64,000 nt of DNA from an uncultured Alphaproteobacteria bacterium (GCA_903893805.1 CAITNM010000041.1:1-64000); one strand, 5' to 3'. Counted from the first letter of the stretch, positions 45,563-56,229 are shown. The notes: generated by a model from the letters alone, not told the origin. Translations and numbers: made by a program.

Positions 45563-46303
45563 ATGAAAATTCGTAAATATTTCAAAAGTATTTTTGCGTT
45601 GTTGATTTTGATTGGGAGCATTGTTTGGTTTGGGTATTCCGAATTAACCAAAAGTGAAATAAGCGGATCTATAAACCAGACTGATAAAATAGTTGTTATT
45701 TTTGATTTTGATGGGGTAATTTGTGATTCCTTTAAACAGTTCATTCAAATTTTCAACGATATTTCTCCTTGTTACAGCCTTACTAAGGTTAGTAACGAAG
45801 ATTTAGATGATATACATAATTACGAAACAGAGCATGTTTTTAAAAAACACGGGGTAAGTTCTTGGAAAATGCCTGTTGTTGTGTATCACCTCAAGCGCAA
45901 CATGAAACAATTAATTCCAACGCTAAAACTATATAAAGGAATTAAAGAAACTATTGAAGAGCTAATTAGTAAAGGTATTATAGTGGGAATTTTAACGTCA
46001 AATTCGCAAGAAATTGTTAATGCATTTCTAAAAAATAATGACCTAATCGGTTTTCAGTTTATTTTTTCCGGCAGTGGTATATTTGGAAAAACAAAAAATC
46101 TTAAATTCGTAAAAGATAAACTTGGCGCAAAAAATATTTTTTATGTCGGTGATGAAGTTCGTGATGTTAAAGCAGCAAATGAAGCAAATGTTCAGTCAAT
46201 TGCTGTAACATGGGGCTTCCATTCAAAAAAGTTATTGGAGTCTTCTAGCCCTAAGGCTATTGTAGATAACCCAAGCGATCTTATAGCTATAGTTTCAAAG
46301 TAG
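45563..46303 (+). CDS. membrane-anchored HAD-family phosphatase
   Basis: A 246-residue protein with an N-terminal membrane helix (FALLILIGSIVWFGY, about 10-25) and a complete HAD domain: motif I FDFDGVICDS, motif II LTSNS, motif III Lys in KTKNLKF and motif IV GDEVRDVKAA. HAD phosphoglycolate-type enzymes are usually soluble, so the anchor is unusual. The domain may face the periplasm. The substrate cannot be inferred. A related soluble HAD gene is at 53776. Confidence 0.8.
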   Translation: MKIRKYFKSIFALLILIGSIVWFGYSELTKSEISGSINQTDKIVVIFDFDGVICDSFKQFIQIFNDISPCYSLTKVSNEDLDDIHNYETEHVFKKHGVSSWKMPVVVYHLKRNMKQLIPTLKLYKGIKETIEELISKGIIVGILTSNSQEIVNAFLKNNDLIGFQFIFSGSGIFGKTKNLKFVKDKLGAKNIFYVGDEVRDVKAANEANVQSIAVTWGFHSKKLLESSSPKAIVDNPSDLIAIVSK

Positions 46304-46413
46304 TTTGCTCAAATATTATCATCAGTTTTGGGTAATCAGAAAAAATAACTAATGTATTCCAGACATTTGAAGTAGAAGAATTTATCGTTCTTTCTGTGTG
46401 TATCTGGATTTTC

Positions 46414-47121
46414 TTATCCGAGAGTTGCTTGGGGAATGGCAATGCGTTGCTCTTTTTCAGTTTTTTTGAGAGGAATGCCTGCATAGACACGTTTGATAGC
46501 GGATATACCAACAAGACCGCTGAATTTTTGCAATGCACGTGAGGCAATACATTCAAATATCCATGACCACAAACTTCCTAACCAGGTAGATGAAGGGAAA
46601 GTATAAAGTCCTCGTACCACGTCAACGGGAATAAACTCGCATTTTTTTAAAATCATCGAAAGTTGGGTTAATGTATATGGCTGCCCAAACCCAAAGGGCG
46701 TTTTATCACTGCGCACCCAAATGCTACGGCGATTTGGCACAACAACCACAAGGCGCCCTTCAGGGCGCAAGCATCTATAGCATTCTTGAAGGAAGTTGCT
46801 GGCATGTTGGGCATATTCTAATCCATGGATAATAATAATTTCATCAAAAATGTGGTCAGCAAAAGCCCATTCACCTTCATAAGCTAATAAAGCACGGTTG
46901 TTCTGACTATCTGGCCAGGCCAAAACACCGAAATGGGCCTGCATGAGCAGAAACTCATTTTGGGACTTGTCAGCGTATGGAGCGCCAAAGCCTACAAACA
47001 AGGTTCTATTATTATGCTCTGTCTGTCTTAGCCGTTTTAGCATTTTTTTAGCAATATCACTAACTCTTCTTGATAGGGAGGACCGATAAAATTCTTTTAA
47101 ATCGATGATATCAATGCTCAT
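46414..47121 (-). CDS. class I SAM-dependent methyltransferase
   Basis: A 235-residue protein with a methyltransferase core (TLFVGFGAPYA as a degenerate SAM loop, FDEIIIIHGLEYAQHASNFLQE and the LRPEGRLVVVVPN strand). The N-terminus is helical. In other alphaproteobacteria this type (often annotated as a methyltransferase next to gloB) has an unknown target. It overlaps rodA by four bases and so is co-transcribed with the cell-shape genes. Confidence 0.75.
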   Translation of the reverse strand: MSIDIIDLKEFYRSSLSRRVSDIAKKMLKRLRQTEHNNRTLFVGFGAPYADKSQNEFLLMQAHFGVLAWPDSQNNRALLAYEGEWAFADHIFDEIIIIHGLEYAQHASNFLQECYRCLRPEGRLVVVVPNRRSIWVRSDKTPFGFGQPYTLTQLSMILKKCEFIPVDVVRGLYTFPSSTWLGSLWSWIFECIASRALQKFSGLVGISAIKRVYAGIPLKKTEKEQRIAIPQATLG

Positions 47122-48218
47122 GATCTTATGCTTTTTCTGACTCTGGCAATTGAAATACTAGATAATAGACCCATACTAAGCATTAAAGTTATCATAGCTG
47201 TTCCTCCGTATGACATAAAAGGCAGGGGAATTCCTACAACGGGTAAGAGGCCCATTACCATGGCAATATTAATAAATACATATAAAAATAGAGTTGTGGT
47301 TATGCCAATGGCTACTAATTTCCCAAATTTTAGTCTTGAATGATCCGCGACAGTAAATCCCCAGAAGAATAGTATGCTGAACAAACTGATAACGATTAAG
47401 CAACCGATTAAGCCAAATTCTTCCGCGAACATGGTAAAAATGAAATCTGTTTGTTTTTCTGGTAAAAAATTTAAATGACTTTGAGTGCCTTTGAGCCAGC
47501 CCTTTCCGGTAAATCCCCCTGACCCTAAAGCGATTTTTGATTGTGAGATATGGTATCCTGCGTGAGTGGGGTCACTTTCAGGGTTTAAAAATATAAGAAT
47601 GCGTTTTTTTTGATAGTCATATAAAAAATTCCACAATACCGGCACAGCGCAAATAACTGTCAAAAATCCAGCAGTGAAAAACCACCACGGCACACCACTC
47701 ACAAAAAATATGGCGAGCCCCGAGCTTAGTAATAGTATTGCTGTTCCTAGATCAGGCTGCCGCATGGCCAAAAGCATCGGAACGCAGATTAACATTAATG
47801 GCACAATTAAGTTTTTTAAATGACGAATTTCTTCTGTTTCCATAAAACTAAAATAACGAGCCAAAGCCAGAATGAGTGCCACACGCATGAGTTCAGAAGG
47901 TTGCAAGTTAAATACGTATAAATCAAGCCAACGTTGGGCGCCCATGCCAATGAACCCCATGAGCTCAACCAGGACAAGCATCATTAAAATAATAGTATAA
48001 ATTGAATAAGCATGTTGTAACCACCAGCGAGAATCACTTGCAACGACGATTCCAAAAATAAAAAGCCCAAGAGCAAATCTAAAAAGCTGTTTGATTACCC
48101 AAGGATGGATACTGCCATTAGCAGCTGAAAACAAGGTGACAAGGCCTATAAAAACTATGGCAATGATTACTCCTAATACAGTGCGGTTTACTTGAAGAAG
48201 GCGTCTAATGTCAAACAT
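47118..48218 (-). CDS. rodA: rod-shape glycosyltransferase RodA
   Basis: A SEDS-family peptidoglycan polymerase of 366 residues with ten membrane helices; typical motifs are PDLGTAILL, FLPEKQTDFIFTMFAEEFG and PLPFMSYGGTAM. The ATG at 48218 gives the normal start (MFDIRRLLQVN) with AAGG ahead of it; an upstream in-frame start would add 20 unmatched residues. It overlaps mrdA by eight bases. It pairs with PBP2 for lateral wall synthesis. Confidence 0.93.
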   Translation of the reverse strand: MFDIRRLLQVNRTVLGVIIAIVFIGLVTLFSAANGSIHPWVIKQLFRFALGLFIFGIVVASDSRWWLQHAYSIYTIILMMLVLVELMGFIGMGAQRWLDLYVFNLQPSELMRVALILALARYFSFMETEEIRHLKNLIVPLMLICVPMLLAMRQPDLGTAILLLSSGLAIFFVSGVPWWFFTAGFLTVICAVPVLWNFLYDYQKKRILIFLNPESDPTHAGYHISQSKIALGSGGFTGKGWLKGTQSHLNFLPEKQTDFIFTMFAEEFGLIGCLIVISLFSILFFWGFTVADHSRLKFGKLVAIGITTTLFLYVFINIAMVMGLLPVVGIPLPFMSYGGTAMITLMLSMGLLSSISIARVRKSIRS

Positions 48219-50010
48219 ACAAGGACCTTGCTGCTTGTAAAACTTGACCTGCAATAGGTCCTGCAACTCCACCACCACTTACACCATGTTCAATCACAAC
48301 GCTTACAGCTTGTTGTGGTTTTTCTATAGGTGCATAACCAACAAAAATAGCATGGTCTTTTAAATGGTAGGGTAAATCTTTATAAGTTCCATCAGCACGT
48401 TGTTGCATTGTAATGCGGCAAACTTGAGAACTGCCTGATTTTCCTCCAAAACTCCAATCTTTTAAATTAGGATTTGCTCTGTGAGCTGTTCCTTTTGGAT
48501 CATTAACAACTTTGTTCATGGCCTGTTGGATCCAATCTAACCAGCAGGGCTCAATGCCTTCAACAAATTTTTCTGGCAAACTGGTTTCATTTTTAACCAG
48601 ATGTGGGGTAATAATTTTTCCTCCATTAACTAGCATAGCAATCATACGCGCCATTTGTAGTGGTGTAGAAAGAACCACTCCTTGTCCAATTGAAATATTT
48701 AAAGCTTGCCCTTTTTGTTTAAAAAATCCCTTACGAAATTTTGCCCATTCAATACTTGGAATTAATCCTTTTTTTTCACCACTTAATTCAATGCCTGTTA
48801 GTTGACCAAGTTCAAAACGAGAAGCCATCTCGACCATTTTTAAAGCACCAATTTTTAAAGCTAAATGATAAAAATAAACATCGCACGATTCTGCAATGGC
48901 TCGTTCTAAGTTAACGGTCCCATGACCTCCAAGTTTCCATGTCCAGCAATGAATGCGATTGTTTCCTAGGTCATAGTGGCCTGGACAATGTACATGGCTT
49001 TCTTGATCAACAATTCCTTCATTTAAGGCAGCTAGAGCAACCATCATTTTAAAAATTGATCCTGGTGGATATTGTCCAGCTATAGATTTGTTGATAAGAG
49101 GCTTATCTTCATGAATTAAAAGATTTTTCCACTCATTTTTTTGAATTCCTGATACGAAAAGATTACTATCGTATCCTGGTTTAGAGACCATAGCCCTGAT
49201 AGCTCCAGTCTCTACATCCATCACTACTACGCTGGCATTGCGATGAGGTTCTAAAATTTTAATGATTTGTTCTTGCAGTTCAATGTTTAAGGTTGTGTGT
49301 AAATCTTGCCCAACCTTCGGAGAAGTGTGGTCAATAATACGAACAATACGTCGTCTTGCATTAACTTCCACTCGTTGCATTCCTGGTTTGCCATTAAGGG
49401 TATTTTGAAATGTTTTTTCTAAACCACTTTTTCCTATACGTAGGCCGGGAATGGGCTCAATGTTGTATTCATCTAAATCTTTTTGAGAAGCTTGCGCTAC
49501 ATAGCCAACGGTGTGGCATAAAATCTCTGGGTATATGTATTGTCGTATTTGAGATTTTTCAATGAGTAGTCCTGGTAAATCAGGGAGCTTTAGTTGAAGT
49601 GCTGCCATTTCTTCCCAGCTGAGGCTTTCTTTAACAATGGATGCAATTTTTGATTGTTGTGTGAGCTGTTTTTTTAGTTCTATAGTTTGGTCGTCATTTA
49701 AATTTAGCAGAGACTGTAGAATATTAATTTCATCTTCTACGTTGATGTTTGAATCTGGCGTAATTAAGCATCGATAAACATTGTGATTAATGGCTAGGAC
49801 TTTTCCAGCACTATCAATAATTTGCCCTCTTGGTGGAGCAATGAGACGTGTTTGGATGCGATTGCGGTCAGCAAGGGTTCGGTAGTAGTCACGATTAAAA
49901 ATTTGTAGATGGATGAGCCTCCCCAACAACCCCGTTAAAAGTATGCCTTTAGTTAAACCTAAAATAAAACTTCTACGTTTAAAAACGTGGCTAAAGGGCT
50001 CATCTATCAT
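48211..50010 (-). CDS. mrdA: penicillin-binding protein 2
   Basis: The class B transpeptidase of the elongasome, about 599 residues from the ATG at 50010 (a TTG eight codons upstream is less likely). A membrane anchor near the start is followed by the pedestal domain and the transpeptidase domain with PGSIFKMM (SxxK), ESCDVYF (SxN-like SCD) and KSGSSQV. It overlaps mreD at the 5' side and rodA at the 3' side. Confidence 0.94.
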   Translation of the reverse strand: MIDEPFSHVFKRRSFILGLTKGILLTGLLGRLIHLQIFNRDYYRTLADRNRIQTRLIAPPRGQIIDSAGKVLAINHNVYRCLITPDSNINVEDEINILQSLLNLNDDQTIELKKQLTQQSKIASIVKESLSWEEMAALQLKLPDLPGLLIEKSQIRQYIYPEILCHTVGYVAQASQKDLDEYNIEPIPGLRIGKSGLEKTFQNTLNGKPGMQRVEVNARRRIVRIIDHTSPKVGQDLHTTLNIELQEQIIKILEPHRNASVVVMDVETGAIRAMVSKPGYDSNLFVSGIQKNEWKNLLIHEDKPLINKSIAGQYPPGSIFKMMVALAALNEGIVDQESHVHCPGHYDLGNNRIHCWTWKLGGHGTVNLERAIAESCDVYFYHLALKIGALKMVEMASRFELGQLTGIELSGEKKGLIPSIEWAKFRKGFFKQKGQALNISIGQGVVLSTPLQMARMIAMLVNGGKIITPHLVKNETSLPEKFVEGIEPCWLDWIQQAMNKVVNDPKGTAHRANPNLKDWSFGGKSGSSQVCRITMQQRADGTYKDLPYHLKDHAIFVGYAPIEKPQQAVSVVIEHGVSGGGVAGPIAGQVLQAARSLYV

Positions 50011-50479
50011 AATGCTGCAAAAACTTAAAAACAAATGGGTATAACGAAAACGTTATGAACATGCTTAAAGCAAGCATAAATGAAAAAACAATTTGCTGAC
50101 CTAACAATAGATGTAGTGCATATTCAGCCTGATTGATCAAAATCAGCACTCCTAAAAAAACAAGCCAGCGCATGTATTGATGACTGACTTGAAGGTAACG
50201 TTTTTGCGTATGAAGCACAATGCTTGTGGCAAGCATTAAAAAACTATGAAATCCAAAAGGTAAATGATAAATAGCATCCCAAAAAAAACCAAAAACTATA
50301 AAAATTGGAAGGTCGCCTGGTTGAGGAGTGTACAATACCCAGCGATAAAGAATAATGAATGCTGTTTGTAAGCGTATTCCTATTCCTTGAAATAGAATAA
50401 GTGCATCGAATACATTACAGCACGCGAAGAAGACGAAGCGTCTCAGAAAGGTGGTAAGACTAAGATGCCATGTGGTCAT
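50000..50479 (-). CDS. mreD: rod shape-determining protein MreD
   Basis: A 159-residue protein with about five membrane helices and the family's GFFWDAIYHLPFGFHSFLML segment. It belongs to the MreBCD elongation complex. It overlaps mreC by 20 bases and mrdA by 11. Confidence 0.85.
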   Translation of the reverse strand: MTTWHLSLTTFLRRFVFFACCNVFDALILFQGIGIRLQTAFIILYRWVLYTPQPGDLPIFIVFGFFWDAIYHLPFGFHSFLMLATSIVLHTQKRYLQVSHQYMRWLVFLGVLILINQAEYALHLLLGQQIVFSFMLALSMFITFSLYPFVFKFLQHYDR

Positions 50480-51284
50480 AAAGTATGCTTATAATTTCAA
50501 GGCTATGGAATGTTACAAATGTCTTAACTGAAATTTCTTCGTCTTTGATAGCAGCTACAATTCCAACCAAAATATCCGGTGGGAAAATTCCTCCAACTCC
50601 GGAAGTGACCAAAAGATCACCTACTGCAGGGGGGCGTTTGTAGCTGTTGGTTATCATTTCTCGGCTTTGTAAGTGTTCTAAGGACATGGTTGATGTACCA
50701 TTTCCAACTGCTATACCATTTTCACCTGTTTCAACAATTTTAATGGGAACTCGTGATGCCATATCGGTTATGAGCATGACACGCAAAATACGATTAGATG
50801 ATTCAACGATACGGCCCACTAAGCCTTTTTCACTAATGGCAATATCATCTTTTTTTATAACGATATTGCTCGGAGATGCAGTGATAAGTTGTGCATCATA
50901 AAAACCAATGGGGGAACCATATACGCGAACTGTAGCCCTGTTAAATTTAGAGGGGACTTGAAAATTTGTTAAGGTCTCAAGTTGATTTATAATTTTTTGG
51001 GCTGTGCTTAATTCTATTTTTGTTTGCTGAAGTTCGTCTTCTATCTGCTCTAATTTTTTGAGATGCTCATTTAGTTTTGTGCGAGAGGAAGCCCAATATT
51101 TAATGCTGTTAAAATTTTGAGATATGCTACCAAAAAATCGATTGGTTGTTCCTATTGAGTGAAGCAACGGGGAAGATATATTTTGAAGAGAATAATGAGC
51201 GTAAGGACTACTTGGTAGATACCAATAGCTCACGCTCAAATATAAGATCGTGGCTGCGCAAAATAGGATTAAAATCCGGCGCAC
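50460..51284 (-). CDS. mreC: rod shape-determining protein MreC
   Basis: A 274-residue bitopic protein with one N-terminal membrane helix, a coiled coil (about 72-105, LEQIEDELQQTKIELSTAQ) and a periplasmic beta domain with VYGSPIGFYDAQLITAS and GLVGRIVES. It links MreB to wall enzymes. It is 13 bases after mreB. Confidence 0.9.
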   Translation of the reverse strand: MRRILILFCAATILYLSVSYWYLPSSPYAHYSLQNISSPLLHSIGTTNRFFGSISQNFNSIKYWASSRTKLNEHLKKLEQIEDELQQTKIELSTAQKIINQLETLTNFQVPSKFNRATVRVYGSPIGFYDAQLITASPSNIVIKKDDIAISEKGLVGRIVESSNRILRVMLITDMASRVPIKIVETGENGIAVGNGTSTMSLEHLQSREMITNSYKRPPAVGDLLVTSGVGGIFPPDILVGIVAAIKDEEISVKTFVTFHSLEIISILYDHMAS

Positions 51285-51297
51285 TCTGCCACGTCAA

Positions 51298-52344
<1,047 letters not shown>

Positions 52345-52411
52345 TCACAAAATTTATCAATCGTTACCGTAATGTACTTTGGTAGCGAAAAAGAATCAAG
52401 ATTAGAGAACG

Positions 52412-53551
52412 CTAAATTAATTTAAAAATAATCATTCCAAAGGTAACGCCATAAAATGCTATTCGTTTTAGAACGTGTGGAAGTGGGTGGATCAGCGATG
52501 CAACGGTAAAAATAATTAATCCAGGATAAATGACATCCAAGATCGGTGTTAAAAATGCTGAAATTCCTTTAAAATCTAGCAATGATAGGGCAAACGAAAT
52601 AAAACTGGTGGCTGCTAATACATAATGAAAGTAGTTATCTTTTAACTTAAATAGCTTATGTAAGAAACCAGCGTATAAATTATTTAGAGCTGTGGCGGTT
52701 GTAAGGCATGAAAAGCCCATGGCAAATGCAATAACTATTGTAGAGTAGCTACCAAGAAGATGTTTGGTTAAAGTTGGTAACATTTCTGTTGGCTGCACAG
52801 TTTGTATAACGCTAGCGTAAGATGCTCCTAAATAAACTAACCCTCCATAAGCAAGTGCAATAACAGAGGCGCCAATAAAACTTGCTTTTGCAGAGATCCA
52901 AAAAATAATTCTAGGATCTGTGCTTGATCCACATTGTTGCTGAACATGATTAAAAATAAGAGCAGAAAAGAAAAATCCAGCAATTAAATCCATTGTTTGA
53001 TAACCTTGAAATAATCCAAGTTCGAAGGCGCTTTCGTAGGTGTGGGTAGAGAGGGGTAAAGATGGTGCGCCCATAATTCCAACAATTATAATTAAAGCTA
53101 GGGTGCCAAGCTTAATAGGCGTCATAAATTTACCGATGATGTTTAGCATGCGAGTATCTTTTAAGCCTGTTAAGAAGCAAATAAAAGTAAAAATGCAAGA
53201 AAAAGTCCATAAAGGAATGCTTGGTTCAAGCACATGAAATCCGCCAAATGCAACGGTTATACAACGTGGGACCACGCCAAAAGCGCCTAAAAGAGATAAC
53301 AAAATCAGTGGGATTATGATGTTTGCGCCAAAGCCGAGTTCTTTGAAAAATCGATCATATGAACCTTGATAACGTTTAATGGCAAATACACCAGCAAATG
53401 GGATGAGTATTCCGCTGATCAATAAACCTAAAAAACCAATTTCCCAATGGTTGAGACACGAGCTGCCAATTTGCATTGGAAAAACAAGATTTCCCGAACC
53501 AAAAAACATAGCAAATATTGAAAAACCGAGTATAAAAATTGATGGACGCAT
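52412..53551 (-). CDS. brnQ: branched-chain amino-acid carrier BrnQ
   Basis: A 379-residue sodium-coupled transporter of the LIVCS family for Leu, Ile and Val, with about 11-12 membrane helices and the opening FAMFFGSGNLVFPMQIG typical of BrnQ. It is preceded by a strong ribosome-binding site (CAGGAG) and by a 19-codon leader containing seven Val codons, which is direct sequence support for regulation by branched-chain amino-acid supply. Confidence 0.92.
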   Translation of the reverse strand: MRPSIFILGFSIFAMFFGSGNLVFPMQIGSSCLNHWEIGFLGLLISGILIPFAGVFAIKRYQGSYDRFFKELGFGANIIIPLILLSLLGAFGVVPRCITVAFGGFHVLEPSIPLWTFSCIFTFICFLTGLKDTRMLNIIGKFMTPIKLGTLALIIIVGIMGAPSLPLSTHTYESAFELGLFQGYQTMDLIAGFFFSALIFNHVQQQCGSSTDPRIIFWISAKASFIGASVIALAYGGLVYLGASYASVIQTVQPTEMLPTLTKHLLGSYSTIVIAFAMGFSCLTTATALNNLYAGFLHKLFKLKDNYFHYVLAATSFISFALSLLDFKGISAFLTPILDVIYPGLIIFTVASLIHPLPHVLKRIAFYGVTFGMIIFKLI

Positions 53552-53667
53552 GACTGTAACTCCTGAAAAAATATAAAAAAGTAATGAGAAAAATTGAATC
53601 AGAGCGGTTAGACCGCCACAGTTACTACCACGACAACGGGAGACAGTGTGTATTCTTGATTAATCAT
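53552..53667 (-). promoter_or_regulatory. putative attenuator leader of brnQ
   Basis: This leader between the Val-rich peptide and brnQ includes a small hairpin 53604-53616 (arms GCGGT and ACCGC, three-base loop) that overlaps the leader peptide stop codon, with a T run about eight bases beyond on the - strand. The hairpin is short for an intrinsic terminator, so the control could be transcriptional, Rho-dependent or translational. Confidence 0.55.
53608..53667 (-). CDS. brnQ leader peptide, Val-rich (19 codons)
   Basis: The peptide reads MINQEYTLSPVVVVVTVAV and ends in TAA. Seven of 19 codons are Val, five consecutive and using GTT, GTC, GTG and GTA. A GGGA ribosome-binding site lies eight bases before the ATG. 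The stop sits within a hairpin, and brnQ begins 56 bases later. This is the classic layout of an amino-acid attenuator for a branched-chain amino-acid gene. Confidence 0.75.
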   Translation of the reverse strand: MINQEYTLSPVVVVVTVAV

Positions 53668-53699
53668 GATACATTCCCATTGTTATGTTGCAAGAGTCT

Positions 53700-53723
53700 A
53701 CATGGTACTTTCTCAAGGTGAAA
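53700..53723 (-). promoter_or_regulatory. element shared with the peroxiredoxin upstream region (brnQ)
   Basis: On the - strand TTTCACCTTGAG, seven bases, CATGT, the same arrangement as at 33924-33947. It lies 33 bases upstream of the Val-rich leader start, where a promoter or operator would be. Confidence 0.4.
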
Positions 53724-53775
53724 CGATCAATCATTTTTTGTGCGTGCAAGATCAGACGGCATGTGAATTGTGATG

Positions 53776-54405
53776 CTAAAGCAATTTTCCAATTGATTCA
53801 TTAACCATATCAAACCGAGCAAGTAATTGCCCATCATAGTCATCGCTGCCTATAGCAATAGCTGCCATGTTTAAATTTTTAGCAAATAGCCAGTCAGTAA
53901 TGCTGTCTCCAACGTATACAACTTCACTGGCTTGTAGGTTGAAGTGCCTCAGGGCAATTAATCCCATTTCCGGATGAGGCTTATCAAATGGGGTGTCTCC
54001 TGAACCAAGCACTAAGTCATTAGGTATTTTGAATTGTCCAATTTCTTCACGCAGTAGGTCACCTTTTTTATTGCTAATAATGGCAATGCCATAACCAGAT
54101 TTCTTTAGTGATTGCAATAAAGGAAGTGTTCCTTCGCACAATTTTATATCATTTTTGTTTTCATGAATCGCATCATAAAAAATACGCAAGGCCTCTTTCC
54201 AGTTGTCTCCAAAAATCTTTGGAAAACTTTCACGAGAAGAAAGTCGTGCTCGAACTTTGAGTTCTTTCATGTTTATTTCTGATAATCCAAAGTGTGCTAA
54301 CACAACGTTTGTGGCCTTAAAAAGGATTGGCCAAGTGTCGACTAAGGTATTATCCCAATCAAAAAATACTGCGCGAAATGTTTGTGGGGAATTGTCATTG
54401 TTCAT
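53776..54405 (-). CDS. gph: HAD-family phosphatase (phosphoglycolate-phosphatase-like)
   Basis: A 209-residue soluble HAD hydrolase with motif I FFDWDNTLVDTW, motif II ISNKKG, the Lys of FDKPHPEM and motif IV YVGDSITDW. It is closest in layout to Gph, which removes phosphate from 2-phosphoglycolate, but the exact substrate is not certain. Its ATG overlaps the TGA of the decayed secretin gene (ATGA), so it was co-transcribed with that gene. Confidence 0.75.
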   Translation of the reverse strand: MNNDNSPQTFRAVFFDWDNTLVDTWPILFKATNVVLAHFGLSEINMKELKVRARLSSRESFPKIFGDNWKEALRIFYDAIHENKNDIKLCEGTLPLLQSLKKSGYGIAIISNKKGDLLREEIGQFKIPNDLVLGSGDTPFDKPHPEMGLIALRHFNLQASEVVYVGDSITDWLFAKNLNMAAIAIGSDDYDGQLLARFDMVNESIGKLL

Positions 54406-56037
54406 TTTAAAGGTCTTGGGTCAGTGGTGTATTTGTCCATTAAACGTTGGTCAGCTCCATTGGGTGCAGCACTATTATCCATAATTGTTGCTTTTAAGAC
54501 AATTACTAATTCTACGATTGTGTCGCCTTCTGTTAAACTGCCAGTTAAATCACGAAGCAGTGGAACTTCATCAAGGCCAGGAAGTCCTTGCTTATGTTCT
54601 GATGAACGTACTTCCATTAATCCACCAAGAATTGCCATTTCTTTGTTATGTAGCCTTAACACTGAATCAATCTCACGAACTTCTACAACAGGAATAAGCG
54701 ACGGTGTTGGTGATTTTAGTTTATTTGAATCAACATTGATTGAGGCGTTATAAGCAATATCAATAGCGGGGTCAGCAATAGATTGAGTAAGCCTAGAAAT
54801 GCTTGGTCTTAAAAACAATATAATTTCGCCAGTTTCTGGATCAATCGATGGTTGCACTAGCATAATTAATCCAATAGGTACTGTTTGAATATCGCTAGAG
54901 ACGGTAGTGCTTTCTCGACTGTTTTGGGAGTTGTACATTTTGTCGTAATTAAGCCTGAAATACACTTTAATTTTGGGCAACTTTTAAAATAGCTGCTTGA
55001 TTGTTCATAACGGTAAGTCGTGGACTTGATAAGGTTCGAACAAGTCCAAACTCTTGCAAGGTATTTGCTATAGCAGAAAATCTAGAGCCTTCTGCACCAA
55101 AGCTAACCATATCAGCTTGAGCAGAAGCTGGATCTAAAAAGACGCCTTTTTGGGCCATATCTCCAAATTTTGCATTCAGTTTTAAATCACCTTTTGTTCC
55201 AACTGTTTGTCAGTTGATACCGCTTCTGTATTCATCTTTAAGCGTTACTTCAATAATTTTTGCTTCAATCAGCACTTGACAGCATGCAACATGACGCAAT
55301 TTTTCTAAATACAATTGAACTTGCTGATGTTGTTTTCGATTTGCTCGCAGCGCTACTAAACCAGCCTGGCGATGCATTGAGTACGAGCCTTTTTCTTGAC
55401 CAGACTCGAGAATCGTTTTTAGATTTTCTTCTAGCTCGTTCCAAAAATCATTTTTGGTCGTTGCCTTTAAAGCACTTTTTGAAACGTTATCACTCATATT
55501 ACTCTTTGCAGGTCCAACACTTGAAAACACATCGGATGCTACAGCTAAATGGTCTTCACTTGTGCGAGACAGATTTAAAAACTGTACATTGTAGTTTTGT
55601 GAATAAGGTGTATCACGCTCTATACGAATAGCGTTATCTATGACGTCGTATCGCAAATTCGCCATTTCACACATGGATTTTATGACATCAATAAATGGAC
55701 GTTTTTGGGCGGTAAAAATAATTTTTGCATCAATGGTGTGGTCTAGCTGCAAATCAACGCCAGCTTGACGGGCTAGTTCTATAAACACATTTTTTAAGGA
55801 AATGTTTTCAGAAACAGAAACGCTAACTAATTGATACATTATTTTAGGTAGTTTTATTGCCTCTTTTTTTTGTGGAATTTTTTTAACCGTTGCAGTTTGT
55901 GCTACAGAATCAGTTGGTTGAGCAAGTTCTTTTGCTTCTGTTTTATCAATCTTTGGCATAAGCGATTGATGATCGACCATTTCTCTACAGCCAACTAATA
56001 GAAAAAGTAGAAAAAGCAATGCTGGCAATATGCACAC
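54402..56037 (-). pseudogene. secretin (MshL/PilQ-like) with in-frame TGA and frameshift
   Basis: Three pieces make one outer-membrane secretin: an N-terminal part with lipobox LVGC and STN/N-domains (GTG start 56037), a middle piece, and the C-terminal secretin domain (VPIGLIMLVQPSID, VVEVREIDSVLRL, LGGLMEVRSSEHKQGLPGLDEVPLL, ending before gph). The first lesion is TGA at 55210-55212, exactly where secretins have the conserved Trp of G-I-N-W (here GIN-stop, followed by QTVGTKGDLK). The second is an extra T near 54970 that breaks AQN from KVYFRLNYDK. No other pilus genes are nearby. It is most likely a pseudogene. Confidence 0.88.
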
Positions 56038-56229
56038 TCAGTTTAAGTCCCACCGTTTCAGTGAAGCAAATGTCAGAATATTTGGCTAGGGGTAGGTCCT
56101 GCGGTTATTATATGCAAGATACATTTATTAATTAAAGGTAATATACGTATGTGTTTATAGATTAACTTAAATTTAATATATTTTTTATTATTATTTACTT
56201 GCGCAATTAATTTCTTGTTGGTGGTAAAA
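56038..56229. other. AT-rich intergenic region
   Basis: Between the secretin pseudogene (-) and an exported unknown (+). It has several TA-rich words and a TTGCGCAA palindrome-like stretch near 56200, but no convincing promoter pair or RNA. Confidence 0.3.

Noticed and set aside
53698-53740. Classical sigma-32 promoter in front of the brnQ leader
   Set aside because: CTTGAG is present but no CCATNT-type -10 occurs at the usual distance; it is kept only as a shared element.
55200-55220. UGA read as Trp (alternative genetic code)
   Set aside because: hemE, rnhB and other intact genes end in TGA, Trp is encoded by TGG throughout, and the same secretin gene has a second frameshift.
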